From assembly GCA_900767375.1 (NCBI GenBank), contig CAAFYX010000018.1, forward strand, positions 1-36,959: DNA of 36,959 nt, written 5' to 3'. The stretch is from Rikenellaceae bacterium. Lineage in GTDB: Bacteria; Bacteroidota; Bacteroidia; Bacteroidales; UBA932. Each line of letters opens with the position of its first letter. The stretch's first letter is position 1. This document shows, in pieces, positions 16,542 to 24,740 of the stretch. The notes under the pieces were generated by a model, which worked only from the letters and a program-made list of their open reading frames with translations, made no database searches and was not told the origin of the DNA. A program made the position numbers and the translations under genes.

Positions 16542-16574
16542 AGCCCTTCGGGAAGTTATTTTCCACAAAGGGCT
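16542..16574 (-). ncRNA. Probable S6:S18-binding leader structure of rpsF mRNA
   Basis: In minus-strand RNA, AGCCCUU pairs with AAGGGCU (7 bp), and an inner GGAA/UUCC stem is separated from it by a 3-base bulge on one side and CG on the other, leaving a CCG next to the bulge. Published work on rpsF leaders describes an imperfect hairpin with an exposed CCG that mimics the 16S rRNA site of S6:S18. The position, 34 bp upstream of the rpsF ATG, fits. Because UUUU follows the hairpin, an attenuator is an alternative reading. Confidence 0.6.
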
Positions 16575-16575
16575 G

Positions 16576-16606
16576 CAAATATAGTAAAGATTTTTATTAA
16601 ATGCAA
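16576..16606 (-). promoter_or_regulatory. Consensus promoter of the rpsF operon
   Basis: On the minus strand TTG (16606-16604), a 20-base spacer and TATATTTG (16583-16576) match the Bacteroidota -33/-7 promoter closely. The predicted start of transcription lies at the base of the leader hairpin. Confidence 0.85.
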
Positions 16607-16613
16607 GATATTG

Positions 16614-17171
16614 TCAATGTGTTATATACATATCAGGGAATTTTGCCGTCAGATGCATCTGCTCGTAGAGGGCCTGAATCCTGTCGGTGTCCTCCCTGGC
16701 GTTGTCAGTCAGTTCCACTGCCTCGTGGACTATGCCCACTCTCTTCTCTTTCCAGTCGAAATAGCCCATGAATACCGGAACGCCTGTTTCCCTGGAGATT
16801 ACGTGGTATCCCGTCTTCCATTTCTTTATGGCCTTGCGTGTGCCCTCAGGGCATATCACGAGGTGGAAATCCTCTGATGCTTCCATCTCCTCGATCAGGC
16901 TCTTGATGAGTGCTCCTGAATTCTTCCTGTCCACCGGGAAACCTCCCAGGCTTCTGAGAAGCCAGCTGGCAGGCCAGAAGAACGCCTCCTTCTTTATCAT
17001 CACCCTGAACCTTCTCCCGTATGCCCTGTAATACAGATAGCCTATCGCACAGTCCCAGATGGTAGTGTGGGGCACGCCGAGGATGATGGCCTTCCCGGTG
17101 TTCTCCTGGGGAGGGTCCATGGTCCATCCAAGGACCTTGGTAAGCAACCATTTGCAAAATGCAGGGCTCAT
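16614..17171 (-). CDS. 1-acyl-glycerol-3-phosphate acyltransferase-like protein (PlsC family)
   Basis: This membrane-associated enzyme probably acylates a glycerophosphate-type acceptor in phospholipid synthesis. The 185-residue protein contains the four blocks of the family: the catalytic HX4D motif as HTTIWD at 35-40, a Lys/Phe-rich block KKEAFFWP (60-67), GGFPVDRKNS (76-85) and CPEGTRK (107-113). It is shorter than typical PlsC (about 240 residues) and has no strong N-terminal membrane helix, which is common for the short form found in many Bacteroidota. It begins 1 bp after the parE stop, so the two are co-transcribed. Acyl specificity is unknown. Confidence 0.85.
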   Translation of the reverse strand: MSPAFCKWLLTKVLGWTMDPPQENTGKAIILGVPHTTIWDCAIGYLYYRAYGRRFRVMIKKEAFFWPASWLLRSLGGFPVDRKNSGALIKSLIEEMEASEDFHLVICPEGTRKAIKKWKTGYHVISRETGVPVFMGYFDWKEKRVGIVHEAVELTDNAREDTDRIQALYEQMHLTAKFPDMYITH

Positions 17172-17172
17172 A

Positions 17173-19086
17173 TTACTGGATGTTGATGTCTTCGAGCTCC
17201 TCCTCGGAACGGAGGTTCTCGCGGATGAAGTTCTGTCTCTCGATGGTGTTGTCGCCCATATAGAATTCCATAATCTCAGCGATGGATTCTTCGTCGGCGA
17301 GCTTCACTGCGTCCAGGCGCATCTTCTCTCCGATGAAGTCGATGAATTCATTGGAAGAGATTTCTCCCAGACCTTTGAAACGTGTGATTTCCGTGCCTGT
17401 CCTGAGGGCCTTGACGGCGTCCTCCTTCTCTTCGATGGAGTAGCAGTAGCGCGTTTCCTTCTTGTTCCTGACCCTGAAGAGGGGAGTCTGGAGGATGTAG
17501 ACGTGGCCGCGGCGGATGAGGTCGGGGTAGTACTTCATGATGAAGGTCAGAACGAGCATTCTGATGTGCATTCCATCGTCATCGGCATCGGTTGCGACGA
17601 TGATGTTGTTGTATCTGAGGTTCTCGAGGTCGTCCTCCACACCGAGTGCGGAGATGAGAAGGTTGAGCTCCTCGTTCTCGGCCACCCTCTTGCGGCTTTC
17701 CTTGTAGCAGTTGATAGGTTTTCCCCTGAGGCTGAACACGGCCTGGTTGTTCGCGTTGCGTACCTTGGTGATGGTTCCGGAGGCGGAGTCTCCCTCTGTG
17801 ATGAAGATGCTGGACTTTTCGATGTCCTCGGCAGTCTTCTCCGTAACCTTGTCATTGAAATGGTAACGGCAGTCGCGCAGTTTGCGGTTGTATACGTTCG
17901 CGCGCTTGTTGTGCTCGCGGGTCTTTTTCTGAATGCTTGAGATTTCCTCCCTTTCCTTCTGGGATGCCTTGATCTTCTCCTCGATTATCGGCTGGAGCTC
18001 CTTGTGGATGGTGAGGTAGTTGTTCAGGTTCTTGGAGACGAAGTCATTGACAAAGCTCCTGATGGTCGGGCCGATGTCTGTGGTGAGGACTCCGTCCTTT
18101 CCCTTGACCTGCTTTTCCCACATGTAGTTCGAGCCGAGCTTGGTCTTCGTCTGGCCTTCGAAGTTCGGCTCCTGTATCTGGATGCTGATGGCGCCCACGA
18201 TGCCCTGGCGGCAGTCTCCCGGCTCGTAGTTCTTCTTGAAGAAGTCCTTGAGGGTTTTTGCAATGGCCTCCCTGTATGCTGCGAGGTGGGTTCCTCCGTC
18301 GCGGGTGTTCTGGCCGTTGACGAATGAGGAGATGTTCTCTCCGTAGGCGTTGCCGTGGGAGAGGACTATTTCGATGTCCTCGCCTTCGAGGTGGATCGGG
18401 GCATAGAGAGGAGCCTCCGACAGGTTCTCGTTCACGAGGTCGAGGAGTCCGTTCTCAGACTTGTATGACTGGCCGTTGAAGGTGAGGGTGAGGCCTTTCT
18501 TCAGGTAGGAGTAGTTCTTCATCATGGTCTCGACGAAGTCCATGTTGAACCGGTACTTGCCGAACATCATGGAGTCGGGGGTGAACTCGACCAGGGTGCC
18601 GTTCTTCTCCTTTGTGCTCTCCCGCCCGCTCTCGAGAAGCTCGCCGCGCTCGAAGCGCGCCCAGGAGCATTCTCCGTCGCGGTGCGAGCGGACATAGAAC
18701 TTCTCGGAAAGGGCGTTGACGGCCTTGGTACCGACGCCGTTCAGGCCGACTGACTTCTTGAACGCCTTGTCATCGAACTTCCCTCCGGTGTTCAGGATGC
18801 TGGTGGCCTTGATGACTGAGTCGAGCGGGATTCCTCGGCCGAAGTCCCTGACGGATACGCTGTTCTCCTCGATGTTCACCTGGATCTGCTTTCCGAAACC
18901 CATGGCGAACTCATCGATGGAGTTGTCCACTATCTCCTTGAGCAGCACGTAGATGCCGTCTCCTTCCTTGCTTCCGTCGCCCAGACGTCCGATATACATT
19001 CCAGGGCGCAGCCTGATGTGCTGCACGCCTTCTATGGTTTTTATCTGATCGTCTGAATAGTTGCTGAATCCGTTGTTGTTCTCCAT
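17173..19086 (-). CDS. parE: DNA topoisomerase IV subunit B (ParE)
   Basis: ParE is the ATPase subunit of topoisomerase IV, which unlinks replicated chromosomes. The 637-residue protein has the GHKL ATP site (Glu51 and Asn55 in KEIVDNSIDE, DFGRG at 81-85, GLNGVGTKAVNA at 114-125), the transducer domain with VNGQNTRDGGTH, the TOPRIM motif EGDSASG at 431-437 and the metal-binding DADDD at 500-504. The TOPRIM motif reads SASG rather than the common SAGG. Lack of a long C-terminal insert and similarity to Bacteroidota ParE separate it from GyrB. The parC partner is not adjacent; a PlsC-like gene follows instead. Confidence 0.92.
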   Translation of the reverse strand: MENNNGFSNYSDDQIKTIEGVQHIRLRPGMYIGRLGDGSKEGDGIYVLLKEIVDNSIDEFAMGFGKQIQVNIEENSVSVRDFGRGIPLDSVIKATSILNTGGKFDDKAFKKSVGLNGVGTKAVNALSEKFYVRSHRDGECSWARFERGELLESGRESTKEKNGTLVEFTPDSMMFGKYRFNMDFVETMMKNYSYLKKGLTLTFNGQSYKSENGLLDLVNENLSEAPLYAPIHLEGEDIEIVLSHGNAYGENISSFVNGQNTRDGGTHLAAYREAIAKTLKDFFKKNYEPGDCRQGIVGAISIQIQEPNFEGQTKTKLGSNYMWEKQVKGKDGVLTTDIGPTIRSFVNDFVSKNLNNYLTIHKELQPIIEEKIKASQKEREEISSIQKKTREHNKRANVYNRKLRDCRYHFNDKVTEKTAEDIEKSSIFITEGDSASGTITKVRNANNQAVFSLRGKPINCYKESRKRVAENEELNLLISALGVEDDLENLRYNNIIVATDADDDGMHIRMLVLTFIMKYYPDLIRRGHVYILQTPLFRVRNKKETRYCYSIEEKEDAVKALRTGTEITRFKGLGEISSNEFIDFIGEKMRLDAVKLADEESIAEIMEFYMGDNTIERQNFIRENLRSEEELEDINIQ

Positions 19087-19110
19087 TTCTACGCCTTGGG
19101 TTTATCTCTG

Positions 19111-19118
19111 CAAATCTA
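19111..19118 (-). promoter_or_regulatory. Predicted -7 box for parE
   Basis: On the minus strand TAGATTTG matches TAnnTTTG, 24 bp upstream of the parE ATG, in the 46-bp gap after the DUF1573 gene. A -33 box is not obvious. Confidence 0.6.
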
Positions 19119-19132
19119 CGAATTTTTCCTCA

Positions 19133-20308
19133 TTAAAGAACCGTTCCTACCAGCTGAAGGGAGATTATCGGGCGTAATGCTGAGTTTGTGAATACGTTGA
19201 GAGCGATTATTATGTCGCCTTTCGGGAGACCGGTGGTGTCGAGCTCCAGAGTGATGGTCCCGCTCTTTCCGGCTTCAGTGTCGGCCATTGACTTGACCTT
19301 CACGTTGTGGCAGTCCGCGTCAAGCTTGAAGAACTTGCTGGTGCTCCTGCCCTTGTTAGTGTAGCGGAAAGTGACTGTGGTCTTTGTGCCTGCCGCCACC
19401 TTTCCGAAGGAGACGGTGCTGTTTGTGAATGAAGGGTTCGCAGCGTTCTCCTTTTCGCTTTCCGGAATGGAGTTGAAATTCTCCTTTGTCACTGCCCAGA
19501 AAGCTATCTCGGACTTGCCTGCGCCGACCCTGGTGTTCTTTTCGGAGTAGATCTCTCCTGTATCGTCAGTTTCCACTGACATGCCCTTTCTGATGATGGT
19601 CTTGTACTCGCGGCCGTCGATGACAGGTGTGGCATAGTACCAGTTCTTGCCCCAGCGCTCGCGGCTGGACTTGATGGTGTAGGCGAGGGTGGCTGTGCTC
19701 TTCGGCGGGATAGGGTTAGGGAACACGTTAAGTGTCAGGCCTTCGGATATGTCCTTGAATTCCACTTTCATGGGTGTGATGCCGACGTTGGCCACCACGA
19801 CGTTGCCGCTCTTGCTTTCACGCTGTGAGAGGTTTCCCGCCTTGATCTCGTATTTCTTCAGTCCGAGATTGCCGATGATGATGGGATATGTCTCAGTAAG
19901 AGGCTTGGCGTTTTCATGGACTGAACCCCTGAGGTGCAGGATGACCGGTTTCTTCATCTCTGACACGTAGACCGTGATGGTTTTGTCGAACGGATACGGA
20001 CCGTCCTCGTTCTTGAAGGTGGCCTTTACCTTTCCAGTCTTTCCCGGGGCGATGGGCTCACGGGTCCACTCCGCCTCCGTGCAGCCGCAGGAGGAGACTG
20101 CGCTGAGGATAAGCATGGGTTTGTCACCGATGTTCTTGAACGTGTACTCGCACGAGACGGCTCCGTCGTCGATGAAGATGTCGCCGAAATCATAAATGGT
20201 CCTGTCGACGGACACCACGTCGTCAAAGGTGCTCTGCGCCTGGCTGCTGATACTTGCGAAAGCCGCTGTCAGTGAAACCAGAAGGGTGATAAGGGTATTG
20301 TTTCTCAT
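19133..20308 (-). CDS. Secreted DUF1573 protein with two Ig-like domains
   Basis: A signal peptide is clear (MRNNTLITLLVSLTAAFASISSQA, cut near residue 24), so the 391-residue protein is exported. An N-terminal DUF1573 domain (about 35-130) shows TIYDFGDIFIDDG, CEYTFKNIGDKPMLIL and SSCGCTEAEW with its paired cysteines. A second, similar domain near 295-390 has TVSFGKVAAGTKTTVTFRYTNKG, giving a tandem beta-sandwich of the ASH/Hydin type. The middle strands are less conserved. DUF1573 proteins are frequent in Bacteroidota and their role is unknown; binding of other envelope proteins is only a guess. It is transcribed from its own promoter, divergent from the ferredoxin. Confidence 0.88.
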   Translation of the reverse strand: MRNNTLITLLVSLTAAFASISSQAQSTFDDVVSVDRTIYDFGDIFIDDGAVSCEYTFKNIGDKPMLILSAVSSCGCTEAEWTREPIAPGKTGKVKATFKNEDGPYPFDKTITVYVSEMKKPVILHLRGSVHENAKPLTETYPIIIGNLGLKKYEIKAGNLSQRESKSGNVVVANVGITPMKVEFKDISEGLTLNVFPNPIPPKSTATLAYTIKSSRERWGKNWYYATPVIDGREYKTIIRKGMSVETDDTGEIYSEKNTRVGAGKSEIAFWAVTKENFNSIPESEKENAANPSFTNSTVSFGKVAAGTKTTVTFRYTNKGRSTSKFFKLDADCHNVKVKSMADTEAGKSGTITLELDTTGLPKGDIIIALNVFTNSALRPIISLQLVGTVL

Positions 20309-20332
20309 AATGGTCGTCAGTTTTTACAATGC

Positions 20333-20340
20333 AAATGTAC
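20333..20340 (-). promoter_or_regulatory. Predicted -7 box for the DUF1573 gene
   Basis: On the minus strand TACATTTG, an exact TAnnTTTG match, lies 24 bp upstream of the ATG at 20308. Confidence 0.6.
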
Positions 20341-20361
20341 TAACAAAAATCTTTCCTTTCA

Positions 20362-20393
20362 TTTGATTATTCAACAAAAATCGCATACATTTG
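20362..20393 (+). promoter_or_regulatory. Consensus promoter of the ferredoxin gene
   Basis: TTTG at 20362-20365, a 20-base spacer and TACATTTG at 20386-20393 match the Bacteroidota -33/-7 consensus in both boxes and spacing. The leader is about 40 bases and AT-rich, with no Shine-Dalgarno near the ATG. Confidence 0.85.
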
Positions 20394-20440
20394 CGGTACA
20401 TTTTTTGAATTAAGGACATCAAACACTAAATTTATAGATT

Positions 20441-20611
20441 ATGGCACACAAAATTTCACCTGATATCTGTGTAGCTTGCGGTTCATGCCAGTCAGAGTGC
20501 CCACAGGGCGCTATTTCTGAGGGAGAGGTTTACAGCATCAACCCTGAAATGTGCATCGACTGCGGCGCATGCGCAGACGCCTGCCCAATGGGCGCCATCA
20601 GCGCCGAGTAA
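20441..20611 (+). CDS. 2[4Fe-4S] ferredoxin
   Basis: This short 56-residue protein carries two complete 4Fe-4S motifs: CVACGSCQSECP (Cys10, 13, 16, 20) and CIDCGACADACP (Cys38, 41, 44, 48). This is the clostridial-type low-potential electron carrier used with enzymes such as pyruvate:ferredoxin oxidoreductase in anaerobes. The frame runs from ATG 20441 to TAA 20609-20611 with no extensions. It stands alone between a consensus promoter and a strong terminator, consistent with a highly expressed small electron carrier. Its redox partners are not in the window. Confidence 0.95.
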   Translation: MAHKISPDICVACGSCQSECPQGAISEGEVYSINPEMCIDCGACADACPMGAISAE

Positions 20612-20629
20612 GATATCTTACAAGGATTA

Positions 20630-20666
20630 AAAAGTTGCATCAGGCTCTGCCGGATGCAACTTTTTT
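20630..20666 (+). terminator. Rho-independent terminator of the ferredoxin gene
   Basis: GTTGCATC pairs with GATGCAAC, extended inward by GGC/GCC across one mismatch with a TCT loop, with flanking A run and six T. It starts 19 bp after the ferredoxin stop. Confidence 0.92.
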
Positions 20667-20668
20667 CT

Positions 20669-20676
20669 TATATTTG
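20669..20676 (+). promoter_or_regulatory. Predicted -7 box for the GT2-EEP-GT2 trio
   Basis: TATATTTG matches TAnnTTTG, lies immediately after the ferredoxin terminator and 28 bp before the ATG at 20705. No good -33 box is seen, as that position falls inside the terminator stem. Confidence 0.55.
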
Positions 20677-20704
20677 TGACTGTAATGATTTGATTCTGCT
20701 GCAG

Positions 20705-21874
20705 ATGACATTCCTGATTGTTTTCTTCTGGCTTCTGGCCTTCATAGTCTTCTACACTTTCTTCGGATATGGTATCCTCCTTTGGCTGCTTGTCAAGGTC
20801 AAGGAACTTTTCAGACCGGTCAAGGCATTCCCTGTAGTGGAGGAGTGCCCCGACGTGACCCTCCTCATAGCCGCATACAACGAGGAGGACTATGTGGAGG
20901 CCAAGATGCAGAACTGCAGGTCGCTGGATTATCCTGCCGACAAGCTCCACATCACCTGGGTCACCGACGGCTCCAGCGACAGCACTCCGGACCGCCTGAG
21001 GGAGTACCCGGAGAACACCGTGCTCCATCAGCCGGAGCGCGGCGGAAAGACCGCCGCCCTGAACCGCGCGATGGAGTATGTCCATACTCCCATTGTTATA
21101 ATGACTGATGCCAATACCGATCTCAATCCCGAGTGCATCCGTGTGATAGTGAGGAAGTTCGATGACCCGAAGGTAGGCTGCGTCAGCGGAGAGAAGAGAG
21201 TGCGCCGGGAAGGCAGCTCCGCCTCCGCCTCCGAGGGCGTCTACTGGAAGTACGAGTCCTTCCTCAAGAGTCTGGATGACAGGCTCTATTCCGCCATGGG
21301 TGCGGCCGGCGAGCTGATTGCCATCCGCCGGGAGCTCTGGACCGAGATCCCTGCCGGGACCCTCGTGGACGATATGATATTGTCCATGGACATAGTCCGA
21401 CGCGGCTACCGCATAGCCTACACCAGTGATGCTTATGCCATCGAGAGCCCTTCCGCCGATATCGGAGAGGAGATGAAGCGCAAGGTCCGCCTCGGCGCCG
21501 GAGGTTTCCAGGCCATATCGAAGCTCCGGGATCTTCTCAATCCTTTCAAATACGGTGTGGTTGCATTCCAGTTCTTCTCCCACCGGGTGCTCAGGTGGGC
21601 CGTGGCTCCTTCATGCCTCGTGCTTCTGCTCATAGTCAACATCGCACTGGTCCTTTGCGGAGCCCCTCTTTTCTACACCATCACATTGGCCCTCCAGGTT
21701 CTGCTGTATATCAGCGCGCTGATCGGAAAGTTCCTGGACAGCCGTGGGAAGAAGACCAAGCTCAGTATCCCATACTATTTCCTCTTCGCCAATTTCACCA
21801 CGTTCGCTGGCCTGAGGTATTACCTTCATTATAATGGCAATGCCGCCTGGGAGAAGGCGAAAAGAGCTTCATAG
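20705..21874 (+). CDS. Membrane glycosyltransferase family 2 (cellulose synthase-like topology)
   Basis: The 389-residue protein has an N-terminal membrane helix (about 2-30), a cytoplasmic GT-A domain and three or so C-terminal helices (about 280-350), the layout of processive or lipid-linked GT2 enzymes such as IcaA/NodC relatives. Visible motifs are LIAAYNEEDYV (54-64), VTDGSSDST (86-94), the metal-binding TDANTD (134-139), VDDMILS (221-227, the ED acceptor motif as DD) and KRKVRLGAGG (258-267) where QxxRW would be in true cellulose synthases. The missing QxxRW argues against a long-chain synthase. I start at ATG 20705; an in-frame ATG at 20654 lies inside the ferredoxin terminator. It is followed after 3 bp by the EEP gene. 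Confidence 0.85.
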   Translation: MTFLIVFFWLLAFIVFYTFFGYGILLWLLVKVKELFRPVKAFPVVEECPDVTLLIAAYNEEDYVEAKMQNCRSLDYPADKLHITWVTDGSSDSTPDRLREYPENTVLHQPERGGKTAALNRAMEYVHTPIVIMTDANTDLNPECIRVIVRKFDDPKVGCVSGEKRVRREGSSASASEGVYWKYESFLKSLDDRLYSAMGAAGELIAIRRELWTEIPAGTLVDDMILSMDIVRRGYRIAYTSDAYAIESPSADIGEEMKRKVRLGAGGFQAISKLRDLLNPFKYGVVAFQFFSHRVLRWAVAPSCLVLLLIVNIALVLCGAPLFYTITLALQVLLYISALIGKFLDSRGKKTKLSIPYYFLFANFTTFAGLRYYLHYNGNAAWEKAKRAS

Positions 21875-21877
21875 ACG

Positions 21878-22756
21878 ATGGAAAGCAGAGAAAAGCAGAA
21901 GCATCAATTCCATTTCAGACCGCTGGCGGCGGCCGCCGTGGCGGTCCTCCTGCTTGTGTGCGGCTATTACTGCCTCATACTGAACCGCCCCGGCCGCACC
22001 CGCACTGAGCTCCGGGGGAGCGGTGACGACCTCCGTATCGCCACTGTCAATATCAATAACTTCAAGTTCGCCACCGATCCCGAGCAGACAGCCCTGTTCC
22101 TGCTTCAGGCTGCGAGGAAGCACTCTCCCGATGTCATCTGCATCCAGGAGTACTATACTCAATGGAAATTCACCGATGAGCAGTTCTATGCGATATTTGC
22201 CGGGGACTATCCTTATATGGTCAATGATGGCCAGCATGCCATAGTGTCACGGATTCCGATCAAGAGCCACGAGCTGTTCGAATATGAGCAGATGAACAGC
22301 GGTTCATATATGCTCACCAGTTTCGAGGGACGTGACGGACGTCCGTTTTCGATTGTGTCCGTCCATCTCCAGAGCACTGGCTTGTATTTCGTAAAAAAGC
22401 GCGATGATATCCGCATGGGCACCGCGCTTGCCCTTTTGAAGCAGAACAGGCATATCCGCAACAGCCAGGCATCCGATGTGCACAGGCTTGTCAGGGGCCT
22501 CGACACACCTGTATTCGTGTGCGGTGATTTCAACTCCCTTCCGCTTTCCACCGCGCAGATGAGGATCAAGCGTGGTCTGAAGGACTCCTTCATGTGTGCC
22601 GGCCACGGAAAAGGCTACACCTACCGGTTCATGAAGAATCTCCTGAGAATCGACTACATCATGTGTGACAAGTCCTTCCGTCCGCTTGAATGTATAATAG
22701 AAAATGCTTACCTTAGCGACCATAGAATGGTAGTATCAACTTTCCGAGAATTATGA
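21878..22756 (+). CDS. Membrane-anchored endonuclease/exonuclease/phosphatase (EEP) family protein
   Basis: The EEP fold cleaves phosphodiester or phosphomonoester bonds in nucleic acids, inositol phosphates or lipids. The 292-residue protein has one N-terminal membrane helix (about 17-34), which would put the catalytic domain outside the cytoplasm. Motifs are present in order: TVNINNF (56-62), CIQEY with catalytic Glu91, VSVHLQS, CGDFNSLP, RIDYIMCD and the final SDHRMVV with the catalytic Asp-His. Its position between two glycosyltransferases, with a 3-bp gap and a 4-bp overlap, suggests a phosphatase or phosphodiesterase acting on a lipid- or glycan-linked phosphate rather than a DNA nuclease. 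The substrate is not known. Confidence 0.82.
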   Translation: MESREKQKHQFHFRPLAAAAVAVLLLVCGYYCLILNRPGRTRTELRGSGDDLRIATVNINNFKFATDPEQTALFLLQAARKHSPDVICIQEYYTQWKFTDEQFYAIFAGDYPYMVNDGQHAIVSRIPIKSHELFEYEQMNSGSYMLTSFEGRDGRPFSIVSVHLQSTGLYFVKKRDDIRMGTALALLKQNRHIRNSQASDVHRLVRGLDTPVFVCGDFNSLPLSTAQMRIKRGLKDSFMCAGHGKGYTYRFMKNLLRIDYIMCDKSFRPLECIIENAYLSDHRMVVSTFREL

Positions 22757-23670
22757 ACAAGAAACCATTAGTATCCGTCATCATCCCTGTCTACAACACT
22801 GCCGCCTATCTCCGCGAGGCCATAGATTCCGTGCTTGCCCAGACATTTCAGGATTTCGAGGTCATCCTCATCGATGACGGCTCCACCGACGGCAGCTCTG
22901 AGATCATGTCCGAGTACTCCGACAGGGTCAACATCATCACGAAGCGCAATGCCGGCCAGGCGGCGGCAAGAAACGACGGATTCGACGTGGCTGTCGGAAG
23001 GTATATTTATTTTATGGACAGCGATGACAAGATTGCTCCCGAGACTCTGGAAGTCTGCGTGACCGCCTGTGAAAGGGATGACCTTGACTTCTGTTTCTTC
23101 GACGGACAGACCTTCGGGGAGATCTCCTGGTTCGGATATGAGAGGTCAGCCGGCTATGAGGCGGTGAGGAGGGGCCCCCAGGTCCTTCTCTCCATGCTGA
23201 AGGAGAACAAATACCGCTGCTCCGTATGCATGTGCCTGTATCGCAGGACATTCCTTCTGAGGCATGACATCCATTTCTATCCCGGCATCATACACGAGGA
23301 CGAACTGTTCTCTGCAAAGGCCTATTTCAGAGCAAAGAAAGTTAAGGGCATACCTCAGATACTTTATTACCGGAGGATGCGCGAGTCATCCACTATGACT
23401 GCCAGATACACGGAAAAGCATGTGGACGGATATCTCACCGTGGCAAGGGAGCTCAGGAAATATGAGACTTATACTTCTATCTGCAAAAAATGCAGGCGGA
23501 AGCTCATATCCGGCTACATGAAAGCCCTTATGGACAATTCCTGGCGTCTGGAGACCTCTGCAAGATGGAGGATAGCCAAGACCATCCTGTTCAAGTATCC
23601 TTATTCGTTCAGGCTGAGGCCTTTCTGCGCCCTGATGCTCAAGAAGCACTTCGTTACTCCTGAAAGCTGA
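22753..23670 (+). CDS. Glycosyltransferase family 2
   Basis: The 305-residue cytoplasmic enzyme has the GT2 N-terminal fold: VSVIIPVYNTAAYLREAIDS, LIDDGSTDGS (39-48), NAGQAAARNDG (66-76) and the metal-binding DSDD at 89-92, followed by IIHEDELFSAKAYF, where the HEDE stretch marks the acceptor/catalytic region of the capsule-type GT2 subgroup. The C-terminal 100 residues are basic and may contact the membrane. It overlaps the EEP gene by 4 bp (ATGA). Its last 70 bp, including the stop, overlap the 3' end of the GT4 gene on the opposite strand. Confidence 0.88.
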   Translation: MNKKPLVSVIIPVYNTAAYLREAIDSVLAQTFQDFEVILIDDGSTDGSSEIMSEYSDRVNIITKRNAGQAAARNDGFDVAVGRYIYFMDSDDKIAPETLEVCVTACERDDLDFCFFDGQTFGEISWFGYERSAGYEAVRRGPQVLLSMLKENKYRCSVCMCLYRRTFLLRHDIHFYPGIIHEDELFSAKAYFRAKKVKGIPQILYYRRMRESSTMTARYTEKHVDGYLTVARELRKYETYTSICKKCRRKLISGYMKALMDNSWRLETSARWRIAKTILFKYPYSFRLRPFCALMLKKHFVTPES

Positions 23671-24740
23671 GCCTCCCAGCTCAGACCTTTGACGCTTTCC
23701 CTTATCTGAGCGGGCTCCATGTCCATGCTGCGGAAGAAATCCCACAGACCGGCGAGGTCGGCAGGGGACTCGTCCGCCTTCATCTTGTACACATACCCGG
23801 CACCGTCGAAATCCGGATCGTCTTCCGAGTAGAAGAACGCAAGACCTCTGGCAGCATATTCCCGGTTTTTGAGAGTCTTTATGGTGTTCACTCCGCTGCG
23901 GTGCCTTCCCAGGCTTCCCACGGCTATGTTCGCCCAGTTGAACTCTTCGTCCAGCGCTTCTCCGAACATTGGTCCCAGGATCTTGATCCTGTCACCTAAG
24001 GAGTATTTCTCTATCAGCCTGCGATAACCGTCGATGATGTCGGGCAGACCGTCTCCTACGATGTGGAGTTCGGACGGTATCTGTGGATTCGCCGCCATTC
24101 CCTCGATCAGTCTGTCGAGACCATGCCATAGGTGGATGTTGGCTACAGAGAGCATTCGGAGGCCGTTCTTGTCCGGGGTTTCCTTAATCAGCGGGATCCT
24201 GCTGAAGTCGATACCGTTGCTGTTGATGATAGTAGGGATTCCGAATATCGTGCTTACGGGCGCGCATGTCACTACGCGGTCCACGTGCTTGAAGAATCCT
24301 TTCCTGAACGTTTTGTCAACTGCTATCTGGACCTGGAACTTCAAGGCCTGTCCCTTGAATTCCCCGTCATACGGCCATGTCGGGATCTCGACGATGACTG
24401 CTTTGCCCATGGACTTGAGCCTTTTGACCAGTCCGGTGGTGAATGGATCCGAGTTTATGTCATATCTTATGTAGACCCCCTCGATACCGTTCTCCCTCAC
24501 ATAGTCCACTATGTCCCCGTAGGAAATGCGCTTCTCGAGCTTAGCCCGCACTCCGTTGCCGAAAGACCTGATGGCCACCCCGTTGCACACCCTTTTCTGG
24601 GTGCCGTCCGGGTCAATCTGAAGGGTACATAGTGTGACGTCGTTGCCATTGGCCTCGAGACCTCTCACCTGAGCCTGTATTTTCTTGGATATGCCGCTAT
24701 GGTCGGACAATGCGTGATAAACGAGGAACAGAAGTTTCAT
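23601..24740 (-). CDS. Glycosyltransferase family 4 (GT-B fold)
   Basis: This 379-residue enzyme is the last gene of the polysaccharide array. The N terminus MKLLFLVYHALSDHSGISKKIQAQ is the usual GT4 start with an acceptor-side glycine loop; LRMLSVANIHLWHGLDRLIEG and LHIVGDGLPD mark the C-terminal nucleotide-sugar domain, followed by NWANIAVGSLGRHRSG. The classical EX7E motif is not clear, so the donor site is divergent. I start at the ATG at 24740, preceded by a GGAAAGG ribosome-binding sequence and overlapping the acyltransferase stop by 4 bp. An upstream TTG at 24752 would add four residues. Its 3' end overlaps the convergent GT2 gene by 70 bp. Confidence 0.85.
   Translation of the reverse strand: MKLLFLVYHALSDHSGISKKIQAQVRGLEANGNDVTLCTLQIDPDGTQKRVCNGVAIRSFGNGVRAKLEKRISYGDIVDYVRENGIEGVYIRYDINSDPFTTGLVKRLKSMGKAVIVEIPTWPYDGEFKGQALKFQVQIAVDKTFRKGFFKHVDRVVTCAPVSTIFGIPTIINSNGIDFSRIPLIKETPDKNGLRMLSVANIHLWHGLDRLIEGMAANPQIPSELHIVGDGLPDIIDGYRRLIEKYSLGDRIKILGPMFGEALDEEFNWANIAVGSLGRHRSGVNTIKTLKNREYAARGLAFFYSEDDPDFDGAGYVYKMKADESPADLAGLWDFFRSMDMEPAQIRESVKGLSWEAQLSGVTKCFLSIRAQKGLSLNE

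Noticed and set aside
20627..21583. A 318-codon minus-strand frame opposite the membrane GT2
   Set aside because: It would begin inside the GT2 coding region and end in the ferredoxin terminator; composition is that of an antisense frame.
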